64,000 nt of DNA from Salinivirga cyanobacteriivorans (GTDB taxonomy: Bacteria > Bacteroidota > Bacteroidia > Bacteroidales > Salinivirgaceae). Shown here in pieces: positions 27,670 through 36,535 of the stretch. The stretch's first letter is position 1, and every line of letters starts with the position of its first letter. The notes beneath the pieces are model-generated. The model worked only from the letters and a program-made list of their open reading frames with translations. It was not told where the DNA came from and made no database searches. The position numbers were made by a program, and so were the translations under genes. The DNA is taken from NCBI RefSeq assembly GCF_001443605.1, contig NZ_CP013118.1:4241001-4305000 (forward strand), written 5' to 3'.

Positions 27670-28599
27670 TTATGAATGTTGCTTTTTAGCATTTAGTATG
27701 CTGGCATTAAGCTCAAATCCTACCAAAAGTACTAAAGCATTAATATAAAACCATAAAAGTAAAATAATTAACGTTCCGATGGAACCATATAGCGTGTTAT
27801 ATCGACTAAAATTGTTAATGTAAAACGAAAAACCCATTGATGAGAGTATGCCAAGTATTGTTGCAAGGGTGTTTCCGGGACTGAAGAATTTAAACTCTGC
27901 GTGCCTTGAAGGGGCTAAATAGTAAAGAAAAGATACAGCAAAATAGAACAAAGCTATAATTACAACCCACCGGCCAAAAAGGAGCATGTAAATTGTAAAG
28001 TCGTCTTGCAATATATTGGAAGCAACCAGAAAATTTATGATTTTTTCGCTGAATATTATCATGCCAATGGCGATGGAGAGTAGCAGGCTTAACAAAATTA
28101 CAATTAAAAGCGAAATAGCTCTTCTTTCCAGCCAGTTGCGGGTTTCAAAACTGTTTACTGTTTCATTAAATGCACCAATTAATGTGTTAACACCATTTGT
28201 GCTAAAAATTAAAGCCGCGGCAAAACCAATTGATAGTAACGAACCTCTTTTATGCCTGGCAATGTCAACAATAGTGTTTTCTACCAAACTGAATATTTTT
28301 TGAGGCATTACATCCTGCATAAGGGCCATAAGCTCTGTTTGGAAACCTTCAATCGGAATATATGGAATGAGTGTAAACAAGAAAAGAATGGTTGGAAACA
28401 CTGCAAGAAAAAAACTGTATGCAACTGCTCCAGCCCTGATGTCGACTGCCCCTTGTGTAATGGCATTCCAGAAATGACTGGCTACTTTGAGCAAACTTAA
28501 ACCGGCAAATCCGGGCAACACAATTGCATCGGCCACTCTGGCCAGTTTGTCGCCAAATTTATCAGCCAGTTTTATTATACGTGCTTTCCACTGCTTCAT
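27670..28599 (-). CDS. YihY/BrkB-family inner-membrane protein
   Basis: A 309-aa integral membrane protein of the YihY/virulence factor BrkB family with about six hydrophobic segments. Signatures are AITQGAVDIRAGAVAYSFFL at the first helix, FLFTLIPYIPIEGF, the central FGRWVVIIALFYFAVSFLYY and the last helix GTLIILLLWFYINALVLLVG followed by FELNAS. The old label ribonuclease BN for this family is wrong; a transport or lipid role is suspected, but none is settled. It lies between nadC (94-base gap) and rlpA. Confidence 0.88.
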   Translation of the reverse strand: MKQWKARIIKLADKFGDKLARVADAIVLPGFAGLSLLKVASHFWNAITQGAVDIRAGAVAYSFFLAVFPTILFLFTLIPYIPIEGFQTELMALMQDVMPQKIFSLVENTIVDIARHKRGSLLSIGFAAALIFSTNGVNTLIGAFNETVNSFETRNWLERRAISLLIVILLSLLLSIAIGMIIFSEKIINFLVASNILQDDFTIYMLLFGRWVVIIALFYFAVSFLYYLAPSRHAEFKFFSPGNTLATILGILSSMGFSFYINNFSRYNTLYGSIGTLIILLLWFYINALVLLVGFELNASILNAKKQHS

Positions 28600-28693
28600 C
28601 TGATATTTAATCTCGGGTTATCTCCGTAGAACCTTTATATTTTGGATGTATTATATGCTTTCCGCAGGCTTAATAATTTTTTCAGCGTTTTTG

Positions 28694-29536
28694 CTAAATT
28701 GCTTTCAGGCTCATGTCTAAACTGTTAATCTGGTGGGTCAGGGCTCCTACAGAAACGAAATCCACACCACATTCAGCATAAGGGCGAACCGTTTCGAGCG
28801 TTATACCTCCCGATGATTCTGTTTCGCATTGCTTATCGATTACTTTTACTGCATAGCGGGTTTGCTCATAATTGAAATTATCAAGCATTATCCTGTCTGC
28901 CTTTCCTGTTTTAAGTATTTGCTCTACTTCATTCAAATTACGGGCTTCTACTTCTATCGGTATGTCAAGCCCATTTTGCTTTTGGTAGAGGTGTGCGCGT
29001 TCGATAGCTGCTGCTATGCCACCGGCATAGTCCACGTGGTTGTCTTTTATCATCATCATATCGTAAAGCCCCATGCGGTGATTTTGGCCTCCGCCAATGC
29101 GCACTGCATCTTTTTCAAAATGGCGTAACCCCGGTGTGGTTTTTCTGGTATCTAATATTTTTGTATGCAGGTCGCTTATTTTTTCAACATATTCAGCTGT
29201 GAGAGTGGCTATTCCACTCATTCTTTGCATAAAATTAAGTACAAGGCGTTCTGCCTGAAGTAATTTTTGTGTGTTGCCTTCAATAGTGAATGCAATATCG
29301 CCGGGTTTAATTTTTTCCCCATCCTTCATATGCCATTCAGCCTGCGAATCGGGCATAAGTTTAATGAAAATTGTTTTTGCGACATCTATCCCGGCAAGTA
29401 TCCCATTTGCCTTTATTCTTAATTCTGCTTTATTGGTAGCTTCTTTCGGTATGCAGGCCAGCGATGTGTGGTCACCTGAACCTTCGTCTTCGCTAATAGC
29501 CAGTTCTATCAGTGTTTGTTTATGTAAGTTATTCAT
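28694..29536 (-). CDS. nadC: Nicotinate-nucleotide diphosphorylase (carboxylating)
   Basis: A 280-aa cytoplasmic enzyme of de novo NAD synthesis, making nicotinate mononucleotide from quinolinate and PRPP. Signatures are EDEGSGDHTSLACIP, LNFMQRMSGIATLTAEYV, LDTRKTTPGLRHFEKDAVRI, GGGQNHRMGLYDMMMIKDNH and the C-terminal FVSVGALTHQINSLDMSLK. The ATG at 29536 is chosen over a TTG two codons upstream. It overlaps the end of the DUF4783 gene by 8 bases, so the two are translationally coupled. Confidence 0.96.
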   Translation of the reverse strand: MNNLHKQTLIELAISEDEGSGDHTSLACIPKEATNKAELRIKANGILAGIDVAKTIFIKLMPDSQAEWHMKDGEKIKPGDIAFTIEGNTQKLLQAERLVLNFMQRMSGIATLTAEYVEKISDLHTKILDTRKTTPGLRHFEKDAVRIGGGQNHRMGLYDMMMIKDNHVDYAGGIAAAIERAHLYQKQNGLDIPIEVEARNLNEVEQILKTGKADRIMLDNFNYEQTRYAVKVIDKQCETESSGGITLETVRPYAECGVDFVSVGALTHQINSLDMSLKAI

Positions 29537-29918
29537 TCTCAATTCTAAGTTGGTGGATTTTTACTGAAATATCAGATTTTTTAAGTAGGAGGATCATCTT
29601 AAAGCTCCCATTTTCAGTACTTAATGTACCAATGATATAGCTTGTGTTTGTTTTGCCTCCCTGATGATTGATATAAAAAGATTTTGGTTTGTGGGCCCTG
29701 AAAAATTTTTGCAAAACAAATTCGGCTTGTCTTGCGCTATAAATGTTTTCGTCCCCTTCGATGGCCATTTCAAGGTTTTCATTGAAGAAACGGGCTACTA
29801 TGCTTGCGTCTCCTTTCTTGATGCCAAGGTCGAGTTTCTTCGGCATTTCAAGCGCAGTTTGGCTATGCAAATGAAATGCAGTAATTAAGAGTAGTACCGT
29901 GCCGATTTGTTTTAGCAT
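29529..29918 (-). CDS. DUF4783 exported protein
   Basis: A 129-aa small protein with a signal peptide (MLKQIGTVLLLITAFHLHSQ) and a single cystatin/NTF2-like domain: KGDASIVARFFNENLEMAIE, EFVLQKFFRAHKPKSFYINH, TSYIIGTLSTENGSFKMILL. This is the DUF4783 family, often next to nadC in Bacteroidota, as here, where the frames overlap. The function is unknown; co-transcription with an NAD-synthesis gene may be conserved organisation rather than a shared pathway. Confidence 0.8.
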   Translation of the reverse strand: MLKQIGTVLLLITAFHLHSQTALEMPKKLDLGIKKGDASIVARFFNENLEMAIEGDENIYSARQAEFVLQKFFRAHKPKSFYINHQGGKTNTSYIIGTLSTENGSFKMILLLKKSDISVKIHQLRIENE

Positions 29919-30093
29919 AATGGATGGGTATATGATTTATTGTGGCTAAATTAATGTAATCGGTTTGTTTTTGCAATATTAATAAATTTGAGATTGCCTA
30001 AGTAAGGAGGTAGTAAAGGATTCTGTTGTGGTTTGGCATGTTTGTTGGTTTTATTTTGCTAAATTGGTGCATAAATTAAAAAAAACATAGGCC

Positions 30094-30567
30094 TTGAAAG
30101 TCAAATTAGTTTGGATCGGTAAGTCAAATGGCAACTATATAAAAGACGGCATTGCAGATTTCCAGAAGCGGATAAATCGCTACCATACATTTGACGTGGA
30201 AGAAATTGCACAGGTGAAAAATGGTGAGCGGTTAAAACCAGGCGAACTTAAGAAAAAGGAGGCTGATTTGTTACTTAAACGTTTTTCTAAAGACGATTTT
30301 GTAGTTTTATTAGACGAGAAAGGAAAACAATATACGAGCAAAACCTTTGCAGCTTTCCTGCAAAAGCAAATGTTGAATGCGATTAAAAGCTTGGTATTTG
30401 TGGTAGGTGGGGCATATGGCTTCGATCAGAAAGTATATGAACGGGCGCAAATGAAGCTTGCATTATCATCCATGACTTTTTCACATCAGCTCATCAGGGT
30501 TTTGTTTCTCGAACAATTATACAGAGCCAATACTATTATTCGAAACGAACCATACCATAATAATTAA
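30094..30567 (+). CDS. rlmH: 23S rRNA (pseudouridine1915-N3)-methyltransferase
   Basis: A 157-aa SPOUT methyltransferase that modifies pseudouridine 1915 of 23S rRNA on assembled ribosomes. The start is TTG at 30094: the family begins MKVKLVWIGKS exactly there and no ATG is available. SPOUT knot motifs are FVVGGAYGFDQKVYERAQMK and LSSMTFSHQLIRVLFLEQLY, then RANTIIRNEPYHN. Full length. It leads an operon with the giant histidine kinase (9-base gap) and yidD. Confidence 0.95.
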   Translation: MKVKLVWIGKSNGNYIKDGIADFQKRINRYHTFDVEEIAQVKNGERLKPGELKKKEADLLLKRFSKDDFVVLLDEKGKQYTSKTFAAFLQKQMLNAIKSLVFVVGGAYGFDQKVYERAQMKLALSSMTFSHQLIRVLFLEQLYRANTIIRNEPYHNN

Positions 30568-30576
30568 CCGCCGGAT

Positions 30577-33500
30577 ATGCTGATATTCAGAACAAAAATA
30601 CTTCACGCTTTCATTGTTTTTGTTGTATTGGCAGCGCTGGCCTACAGCCTCTCTTTTTTTACTACTTTCGATAGCAGTTCCATGGTGGATACTGAACATA
30701 TTGAAACGGTTATTTATAAAAGGAAGCAAAGAACCCTGCAAATATTGCAGCAAACCGCCAATCAAATTGAAAAAAAAGGGTTTGAAGAATACCTGGAACA
30801 CGAAACCCAGCCCCTGCAGGCTTTACATCAAAATGAGGGTATTGCAGTGGTTATTTACAAAAGCTGGTATTTGCGTTTTTGGCCCGATAATACCGTAGTT
30901 GTGCCGGAGGTATACGGATATAATATTTTTGAGGATCCGTTTATTAAACTGGGCAATAAATATTATGTACCCGTACATTACAAAATGCCTGATTATGATT
31001 TGGTGGGGCTTATTTATATTAAAAGCGAGTTTGATTCATCCAGTGAAATGGTTGACGATCAGTTTAACCCCGATTTTTACTTATCCTCTGATATTAAAAT
31101 TGTAAAAGATCCGCTGAAAGAACCCCGGGTTTTTGATGAGGATGATAATTACCTGTTCTCACTTCAGATAGAGAGCAAACCCATACAAAAAAGTGCTTAT
31201 AGCTGGCTTATTTTTCTCTTTTTTACTGGTGCACTTATAGCTTTTTTCAGGCTCTTTGTAATGCTCTTCCGATACAAGCGGCATGATTCCAACTATTATC
31301 CGTACCTGATTTTTTCTTTGGTTTTTATTGTGGTATTGCGCATGCTGATGGTTAAATATCAGTTTCCGTTTTTTCTATATAATTTTGATCTCTTTAGTCC
31401 TGATTTATATGCCAGTAATTGGATTGCACCATCATTGGGAGATTTGATTCTGAATACCCTGTTTGCGTTGTTTGTATTTTACTTTGCCCACAATGCAATT
31501 GATCCGGCAAAGATTCTGAACGTTAAAGATAAAAAAGCCGTTTATTTTTATTTGTCGGTGTTTATTGTCATGGTTGGGGCTTTTATAATACAGCTAAACA
31601 ATTTGCTTAGTACAGTCATTCGAGATTCTACAATTGAGTTTCAGCCGTATAAAGTTTTTAATTTATCTGGTTTTACGCTGCTTGCCTTCCTGACAATTAT
31701 AATCAACATCATTACGTTTCTGATTTTTGTAGATTGGGGGATACAATATTTCAAAAAGCACCTGAAAGTTAGATCAGCCGTTTGGCTTATTAACGGGTTG
31801 CTTATTTTGATTCTGTTGCTAAGCATATTTTTTGTACCGGGATTAAGCTGGCTAAGTGTCGCCTTTTATCTGTTGTTGGTAAACCTTATGTTGTATTACC
31901 GTTGGTATAACAGACTTAAATACAGTTTTATCCTGGTATTTGCTGCGGCCTCGGCTTTGTATTTAACGCATGTAATTGATGTGCAGCATAATGAAAAACA
32001 GTTTGGACGAATGAAGCTGCTTGCGGTAAATCTTTCTTTATCGCAGGACTTTTATGCCCAAATGCGTTTTCAGGATATTAGCGAGGATATCCCGGCCGAC
32101 CCTTACGTGGATACATTGCTGGCTGCGGAAAACGAAAATCAGGATGAACTGTATCAATACCTCAAAAGAGCATATTTTAGTAATTACCTGGCCCGTTATG
32201 ATTTACAGCTTGATGTATGTCATGACACTGATAGTGTTTTTGTAGAAGAATCCCCGGTTCAGTGGCAACACTGTAGGCAATATCACCATCGCCTGGCACT
32301 TGATGAAGGAGAACCAGTGTTTAAATCCAATTACTTTTATATGGGCGAAGAAGATAGCCGGCGCCAATATATGGGTTTGCATGATATATTGGTTTCAGAT
32401 GGAACGCATGTAACACTGATTGTAAAGCTCAAGGCCAAAATTGTGAAGTATAACCCGGGTTTTACACAGTTGCTTGACAAATACCGCAATGTGGGATCTT
32501 CTTTACTTGGTTCCTATTCTTATGCCCGCTATAATGAAAACAGGTTGATCTCTAAATTTGGCGACTGCCCTTATAGCCTTGTAGGCGATCCCTACGATCA
32601 GAGCGATGACGAGTACTCACGCATTTGCAATATGGATTATTGCCATTTGGTCTATAAGCAATCACCAGAAAATGTTATTGTGGTAAGCTACCCTACGGTT
32701 TCGTTTTTTCAGTTATTAATTAATTTCTCATACCTGTTTGTTTTTGTTTTTTTACTGCTGTCAATATTGGCGCTATACTACACCTATCAACGCAAAGGTA
32801 TAGTGGTATCAAACAGTATTCGAAACCGTATTCAGTTTTCTATGATCGGGCTTTTATTAATCTCGCTTATTTTTATTGGTGGTGGCTCGGTTTATTACAT
32901 TAGCCAGGGGTACGAAAAGAAAAATATGCAGGTAATTAATGAAAAGTTGCATTCGGTGCTTACAGAAATGCAAACTCAATTTGCCAATCACAACTCAATG
33001 CAACAATTCGATGTGGATTACCTGAATTTTTTGATGCAAAAATATGCAGACGTATACAATTCCGATATCTCGGTATTTGACATGAACGGAAATATGGTAT
33101 CTACATCGAGACCAGAAGTATTCAAGCAGGATTTTTTGAGCCGAAAAATGGATTTTAGCGCCTTTAGGGCCCTGAAACATGAGCATCGGTTTAAAATTAT
33201 ACAGCAGGAACAAATCGGGAAATTAGTTTATTACAGTGCTTACGTACCTTTGGTGAACCGCGATAATAAAATGTTGGGTTTCGTGAACCTGCCCTTTTTT
33301 AGTAATGAAGATTTATTAACAGAGGATATATCAAGTATCATTGTTACGTTTATCAATGTTTATGTGCTATTGATTCTGCTAACCATAATTATTGCTGTCT
33401 TTATTTCCAACAATGTGACTCGTCCTTTGCAATTGCTCAGACAAAAAATGCGTCAGGTAGACATCAAAAAGCACAACGAACCCATTGACCTTAAAACAGA

Positions 33501-34254
33501 TGATGAGGTAGGTGATTTGGTACGCGAATATAATCATATGGTTTCGGAATTAACCAGAAGTGTAGAGTTACTTGCACGCCAGGAACGTGAAACCGCCTGG
33601 AGAAGTATGGCACGACAGGTAGCACATGAAATTAAAAATCCGCTTACACCTATGAAGCTGAGTGTGCAACTTATGCTCCGGGCCTGGCAGGAAAAAGCAC
33701 CCGATTTTGAGCAACGTTTAGTAAAAGTAAGTAATACACTTATTCACCAAATTGAAACTTTGTCCAACATAGCAACAGAATTCTCAACCTTTGCCCGCAT
33801 GCCCAATGAGCAAATCGAAAAGGTTGAAGTTAATGCCATTATTAAATCAGCCAGTGCGCTGTATGATGAGTATAAAGATATTGAGATTGAGGTTGACCTG
33901 GATCAATCCCGTAACTTTTATGTTATGGCAGATAAAAGCAGACTCCTGCGAATGCTCAACAATCTGATAAAAAATGCTGCCCAGGCTATTCCAAAAGATC
34001 GCAAAGGGTTGGTTACAATGTCATCGCAACAGGTGGGCGATATGGTGCTGATAAAAGTAACAGATAATGGTGATGGAATTCCTGAAGAAATAAGAGGTAA
34101 ACTTTTTCAACCAAATTTTACAACCAAAACCAAAGGCATGGGATTGGGTTTGGCTATGGTTAAAAACATCGTAGAAGGATTCGGTGGAAAAATATGGTTC
34201 GATACTGAAACCGGAGAGGGAACAACCTTCTTTATACAATTACCTTTGGTATAA
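30577..34254 (+). CDS. Very large multi-pass sensor histidine kinase (NtrY-like C-terminus)
   Basis: A 1225-aa orphan sensor kinase. In order: one N-terminal membrane segment (about 10-28), an extracytoplasmic domain (about 30-205), a multi-pass membrane block (about 206-460), a second extracytoplasmic region (about 470-710), two more helices (about 710-780), a Cache-like sensing region (about 785-915), a helix (VLLILLTIIIAVFISNNVTR), HAMP, then HisKA with the phosphorylated H1017 in ARQVAHEIKNPLTPMKLSV. The ATPase domain shows NNLIKNAAQAIPK (N box), VTDNGDGIPEEIRG (G1) and GMGLGLAMVKNIVEG (G2). The end resembles NtrY-type kinases. No response regulator is adjacent. The input signal is unknown. 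Confidence 0.88.
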   Translation: MLIFRTKILHAFIVFVVLAALAYSLSFFTTFDSSSMVDTEHIETVIYKRKQRTLQILQQTANQIEKKGFEEYLEHETQPLQALHQNEGIAVVIYKSWYLRFWPDNTVVVPEVYGYNIFEDPFIKLGNKYYVPVHYKMPDYDLVGLIYIKSEFDSSSEMVDDQFNPDFYLSSDIKIVKDPLKEPRVFDEDDNYLFSLQIESKPIQKSAYSWLIFLFFTGALIAFFRLFVMLFRYKRHDSNYYPYLIFSLVFIVVLRMLMVKYQFPFFLYNFDLFSPDLYASNWIAPSLGDLILNTLFALFVFYFAHNAIDPAKILNVKDKKAVYFYLSVFIVMVGAFIIQLNNLLSTVIRDSTIEFQPYKVFNLSGFTLLAFLTIIINIITFLIFVDWGIQYFKKHLKVRSAVWLINGLLILILLLSIFFVPGLSWLSVAFYLLLVNLMLYYRWYNRLKYSFILVFAAASALYLTHVIDVQHNEKQFGRMKLLAVNLSLSQDFYAQMRFQDISEDIPADPYVDTLLAAENENQDELYQYLKRAYFSNYLARYDLQLDVCHDTDSVFVEESPVQWQHCRQYHHRLALDEGEPVFKSNYFYMGEEDSRRQYMGLHDILVSDGTHVTLIVKLKAKIVKYNPGFTQLLDKYRNVGSSLLGSYSYARYNENRLISKFGDCPYSLVGDPYDQSDDEYSRICNMDYCHLVYKQSPENVIVVSYPTVSFFQLLINFSYLFVFVFLLLSILALYYTYQRKGIVVSNSIRNRIQFSMIGLLLISLIFIGGGSVYYISQGYEKKNMQVINEKLHSVLTEMQTQFANHNSMQQFDVDYLNFLMQKYADVYNSDISVFDMNGNMVSTSRPEVFKQDFLSRKMDFSAFRALKHEHRFKIIQQEQIGKLVYYSAYVPLVNRDNKMLGFVNLPFFSNEDLLTEDISSIIVTFINVYVLLILLTIIIAVFISNNVTRPLQLLRQKMRQVDIKKHNEPIDLKTDDEVGDLVREYNHMVSELTRSVELLARQERETAWRSMARQVAHEIKNPLTPMKLSVQLMLRAWQEKAPDFEQRLVKVSNTLIHQIETLSNIATEFSTFARMPNEQIEKVEVNAIIKSASALYDEYKDIEIEVDLDQSRNFYVMADKSRLLRMLNNLIKNAAQAIPKDRKGLVTMSSQQVGDMVLIKVTDNGDGIPEEIRGKLFQPNFTTKTKGMGLGLAMVKNIVEGFGGKIWFDTETGEGTTFFIQLPLV

Positions 34255-34274
34255 CACTTGATGCAGTTAGCTTC

Positions 34275-34607
34275 ATGAAAAAGACCATACTTATAATTTT
34301 ATATCCATTCCAACTACTTTTAAAAGGCGTGGTTTTACTGATCGTATATTTTTACCGGTATGCTATAAGCCCTTTAACACCAGCCTCGTGTCGTCATGTG
34401 CCCACCTGCTCCGAATATATGGTCGAAGCTGTCAGGATACACGGACCTTTCAAAGGGCTGTGGCTTGGACTAAAACGTCTCTCTAAATGTCATCCGTGGG
34501 GCACCCACGGTTTTGATCCGGTGCCTCCGCCAAAAGACAATGCTCATCAATATTACAAAAAAATGAACACCCTCAGGTACCGCTGGCCATGGAAATGGTT
34601 TAGCTAA
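34275..34607 (+). CDS. yidD: Membrane protein insertion efficiency factor YidD
   Basis: A 110-aa membrane-associated protein of the YidD family, thought to help YidC insert membrane proteins. Conserved features are YRYAISPLTPASCRHVPTCS, EYMVEAVRIHGPFKGLWLG and KRLSKCHPWGTHGFDPVP. It is longer than the usual 70-85 residues because of a C-terminal Trp/Arg-rich tail (RYRWPWKWFS). It follows the histidine kinase by 20 bases and closes the rlmH run. Confidence 0.92.
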   Translation: MKKTILIILYPFQLLLKGVVLLIVYFYRYAISPLTPASCRHVPTCSEYMVEAVRIHGPFKGLWLGLKRLSKCHPWGTHGFDPVPPPKDNAHQYYKKMNTLRYRWPWKWFS

Positions 34608-35055
34608 TTTTATGTGTATGATAATATAAGATCGGAGATCTCAAAAAAAATATTGTTGGTATTGCTTATTGTTTTGTTACCTAAATTACATTTCATATAA
34701 GTAACTTACCAGGTCAGAGAAAATTAAGTTTGATTACTTCGTAATAATTTGTGAAAAAGACGTATAACTTGCACCGCCATAAACGGCGGTGTAATTAATG
34801 TACCTGTTTAAGAAATTACAATTTTGCAAGCAAAACTGAGTCTGGCTTAGCCTGATGAACTCAGCGGAGTAAGGGGGTGTATATGTAAGCTGGCGAAAAG
34901 CGCTTTTTCACTTTGGTAAAATCACTCAACTTAGGCTGTAATAAATACAAACCTTCATAAAATTTCGGATAAATGTGATATCTAGTATAAATTTTTTAAT
35001 AAAGATTAGTTTTTATTCGTTTTTTTAATTGCATTGTCATTCAAAAAAAACAATT
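34608..35055. other. Non-coding region with several small hairpins
   Basis: About 450 bases with no credible gene. It holds a perfect 7-bp hairpin CACCGCC-ataaac-GGCGGTG (34772-34791), a second possible stem CTGAGT...ACTCAG (about 34837-34863), and the palindrome GAAAAGCGCTTTTTC (about 34895-34910). No U-tract follows the first hairpin, so it is not an evident terminator. I do not recognise a known RNA or riboswitch class; an unassigned small RNA or the leader of the barrel gene is possible. Confidence 0.4.
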
Positions 35056-35080
35056 ATGAGACACTTTCAGAAGCTATGTA

Positions 35081-35512
35081 TTGCCCTTTTTGCGTTTTTT
35101 TGCATACAATGCCAATGCACAAATTCAGGATTTAGATTTGTCCGATTATAAGTTACCAGAATTGAAACGGCAAACGCTGGGGTTCGATTTTGCCCTGAGT
35201 AACCGGGTTGATAAATCTTTTTATTCTACCAATTATTTTGAAGATTTTGAAGAAGAAATCATGAATAGCGCTGCTTTGAATTCACGCGTCATTCATACCT
35301 TTTATCATAATAGCCCATACTGGCAACAGGATTTTTATTCGAGCGTCAATATGGCTGCTGGTTACAGAGATGCCAAAGAAGATAAAGCATTGATCAATGA
35401 AACCCACCGGTTTAATGGAGGTTTATCATTATGCCTCGTAAACCGTTATTATTTACAGGGAAATGGAGGATTTTTTTCTGGGTGGAACGGCAGATGTTTC
35501 CTATACTTATAA
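35081..35512 (+). CDS. Fragment 1 of the frameshifted barrel protein
   Basis: The usable part begins at about 35102, after the first T7 run, with NANAQIQDLDLSDYKLPELK; the upstream residues in this frame are artificial. It includes SNRVDKSFYSTNYFEDFEEE and NSPYWQQDFYSSVNMAAGYR and ends in a frameshift tail (SGWNGRCFLYL) after the second T7 run. It would not form a barrel alone. Confidence 0.5.
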   Translation: MPFLRFFAYNANAQIQDLDLSDYKLPELKRQTLGFDFALSNRVDKSFYSTNYFEDFEEEIMNSAALNSRVIHTFYHNSPYWQQDFYSSVNMAAGYRDAKEDKALINETHRFNGGLSLCLVNRYYLQGNGGFFSGWNGRCFLYL

Positions 35513-36488
35513 TTATTACAAAGAGTTAAATAACAGGGATAAAACCAATCAGGTTACGATTTATTTACCGCTTTCTATTGGATACGGCCGAATAGAACAG
35601 GTGCAGGATGCACGTCAGGCTGCCTATATTTATGATGCATTGCAAAAACAAGGAAAAATCGATGCAGTAAAATCAGCGGAAGAACTTTTGGAATTTGCAA
35701 GGTTCATATCTACCATAAAAAATGAACGGTTTTTTGATTTCAGGAACAAGCGTATCTATGAACTGGAGGAACTGGACCGGTACTTAAAAGAGAACGGATA
35801 TATTGACGAACAAGATATCAGCTATTTCGCAACGCTATCGGATTTATGGTCATACGGCAATACGCCAATACGAAACACAGGATTCAGGGCAGAAGCTTTC
35901 ATAAACCCTGATTATGATTTGAATGAAACTTTATACAGAGGAGAATTCGATGATTTGTATAATATGCGTGCCTACGTTTTAAAGACCGATTTGAAAGCAA
36001 CATATGAGAAACCTATAAATCTTTACTGGCATCATTATATGAATGTAGATGTGTATTGGGGTACGGAAAAGTCGAGAATACGGTTTAGCAATTCCTACCT
36101 TGGCAAGTATATTTATCCGGGCGTTTATCTCGACCTGAACCACGGAGTAGGTTATTATCCCAATACCAGAACCAGTATCAACGCTTTTTATGGATTATCT
36201 ATGGTGAAACACTTCGATAAAACTGATTTAGATGAGAATACTATGGGTATTAAAGGGCAGAACCTCACTGCAAATCTTGGTTTTGATTTGAATTATTACA
36301 TCTCACCACAAGTTCGGTTAAGTGCTGACTTAAATGTATATTACACAGTTAATAATGCAAAAAATGAGTATGGCGAGGTGGATTATATTGCTTCAGATCA
36401 GCCCTATTTCAACTACCAGTACCCTGGTTATCAGAAGAGCAGATTCAATTATGCTTTATCAGCCAGCTTACAATATTTCTTATTTTAA
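35463..36488 (+). CDS. Fragment 2 of the frameshifted barrel protein (most of the barrel)
   Basis: A 341-codon open frame with most of the mature protein: alternating aromatic strands (TNQVTIYLPLSIGYGRIEQV, YWHHYMNVDVYWGTEKSRIR, YPGVYLDLNHGVGYYPNTR), a charged helical insert (KSAEELLEFARFISTIKNER, YELEELDRYLKENGY), and the closing NYALSASLQYFLF. The ATG at 35463 is internal and has no signal peptide. No named family recognised. Confidence 0.55.
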   Translation: MEDFFLGGTADVSYTYNYYKELNNRDKTNQVTIYLPLSIGYGRIEQVQDARQAAYIYDALQKQGKIDAVKSAEELLEFARFISTIKNERFFDFRNKRIYELEELDRYLKENGYIDEQDISYFATLSDLWSYGNTPIRNTGFRAEAFINPDYDLNETLYRGEFDDLYNMRAYVLKTDLKATYEKPINLYWHHYMNVDVYWGTEKSRIRFSNSYLGKYIYPGVYLDLNHGVGYYPNTRTSINAFYGLSMVKHFDKTDLDENTMGIKGQNLTANLGFDLNYYISPQVRLSADLNVYYTVNNAKNEYGEVDYIASDQPYFNYQYPGYQKSRFNYALSASLQYFLF

Positions 36489-36509
36489 TTTTTAATGTAA
36501 TATTTCTGA

Positions 36510-36535
36510 AGCCATCCATTGGGGTGGCTTTTTTT
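36510..36535 (+). terminator. Terminator between the barrel gene and xerD
   Basis: AGCCATCC pairs with GGGTGGCT (one G-T pair) around a short loop, followed by a run of seven T, 21 bases after the barrel stop and just before the convergent xerD stop. Confidence 0.75.

Larger units (their letters stand above)
35056..36488 (+). pseudogene. Outer-membrane beta-barrel protein gene with two T7 frameshifts
   Basis: Read as one gene this is about 476 codons. From the ATG at 35056 the frame is MRHFQKLCIALFAFF and then goes off-frame at a run of seven T (35095-35101). With six T it continues AYNANAQIQDLDLSDYKLPE, giving a normal signal peptide cut after NANA. The second frame goes off at another run of seven T (35471-35477); with six it reads GGFFLGGTADVSYTYNYY and stays open to 36488. 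The product is rich in aromatic beta strands and ends in Phe (LQYFLF), as outer-membrane barrels do. Both lesions are one extra T, which fits slippage, early decay or sequencing error. Confidence 0.75.

Noticed and set aside
34772..34791. Terminator of yidD
   Set aside because: The hairpin is perfect but lacks a following T-run and is 165 bases beyond the stop.
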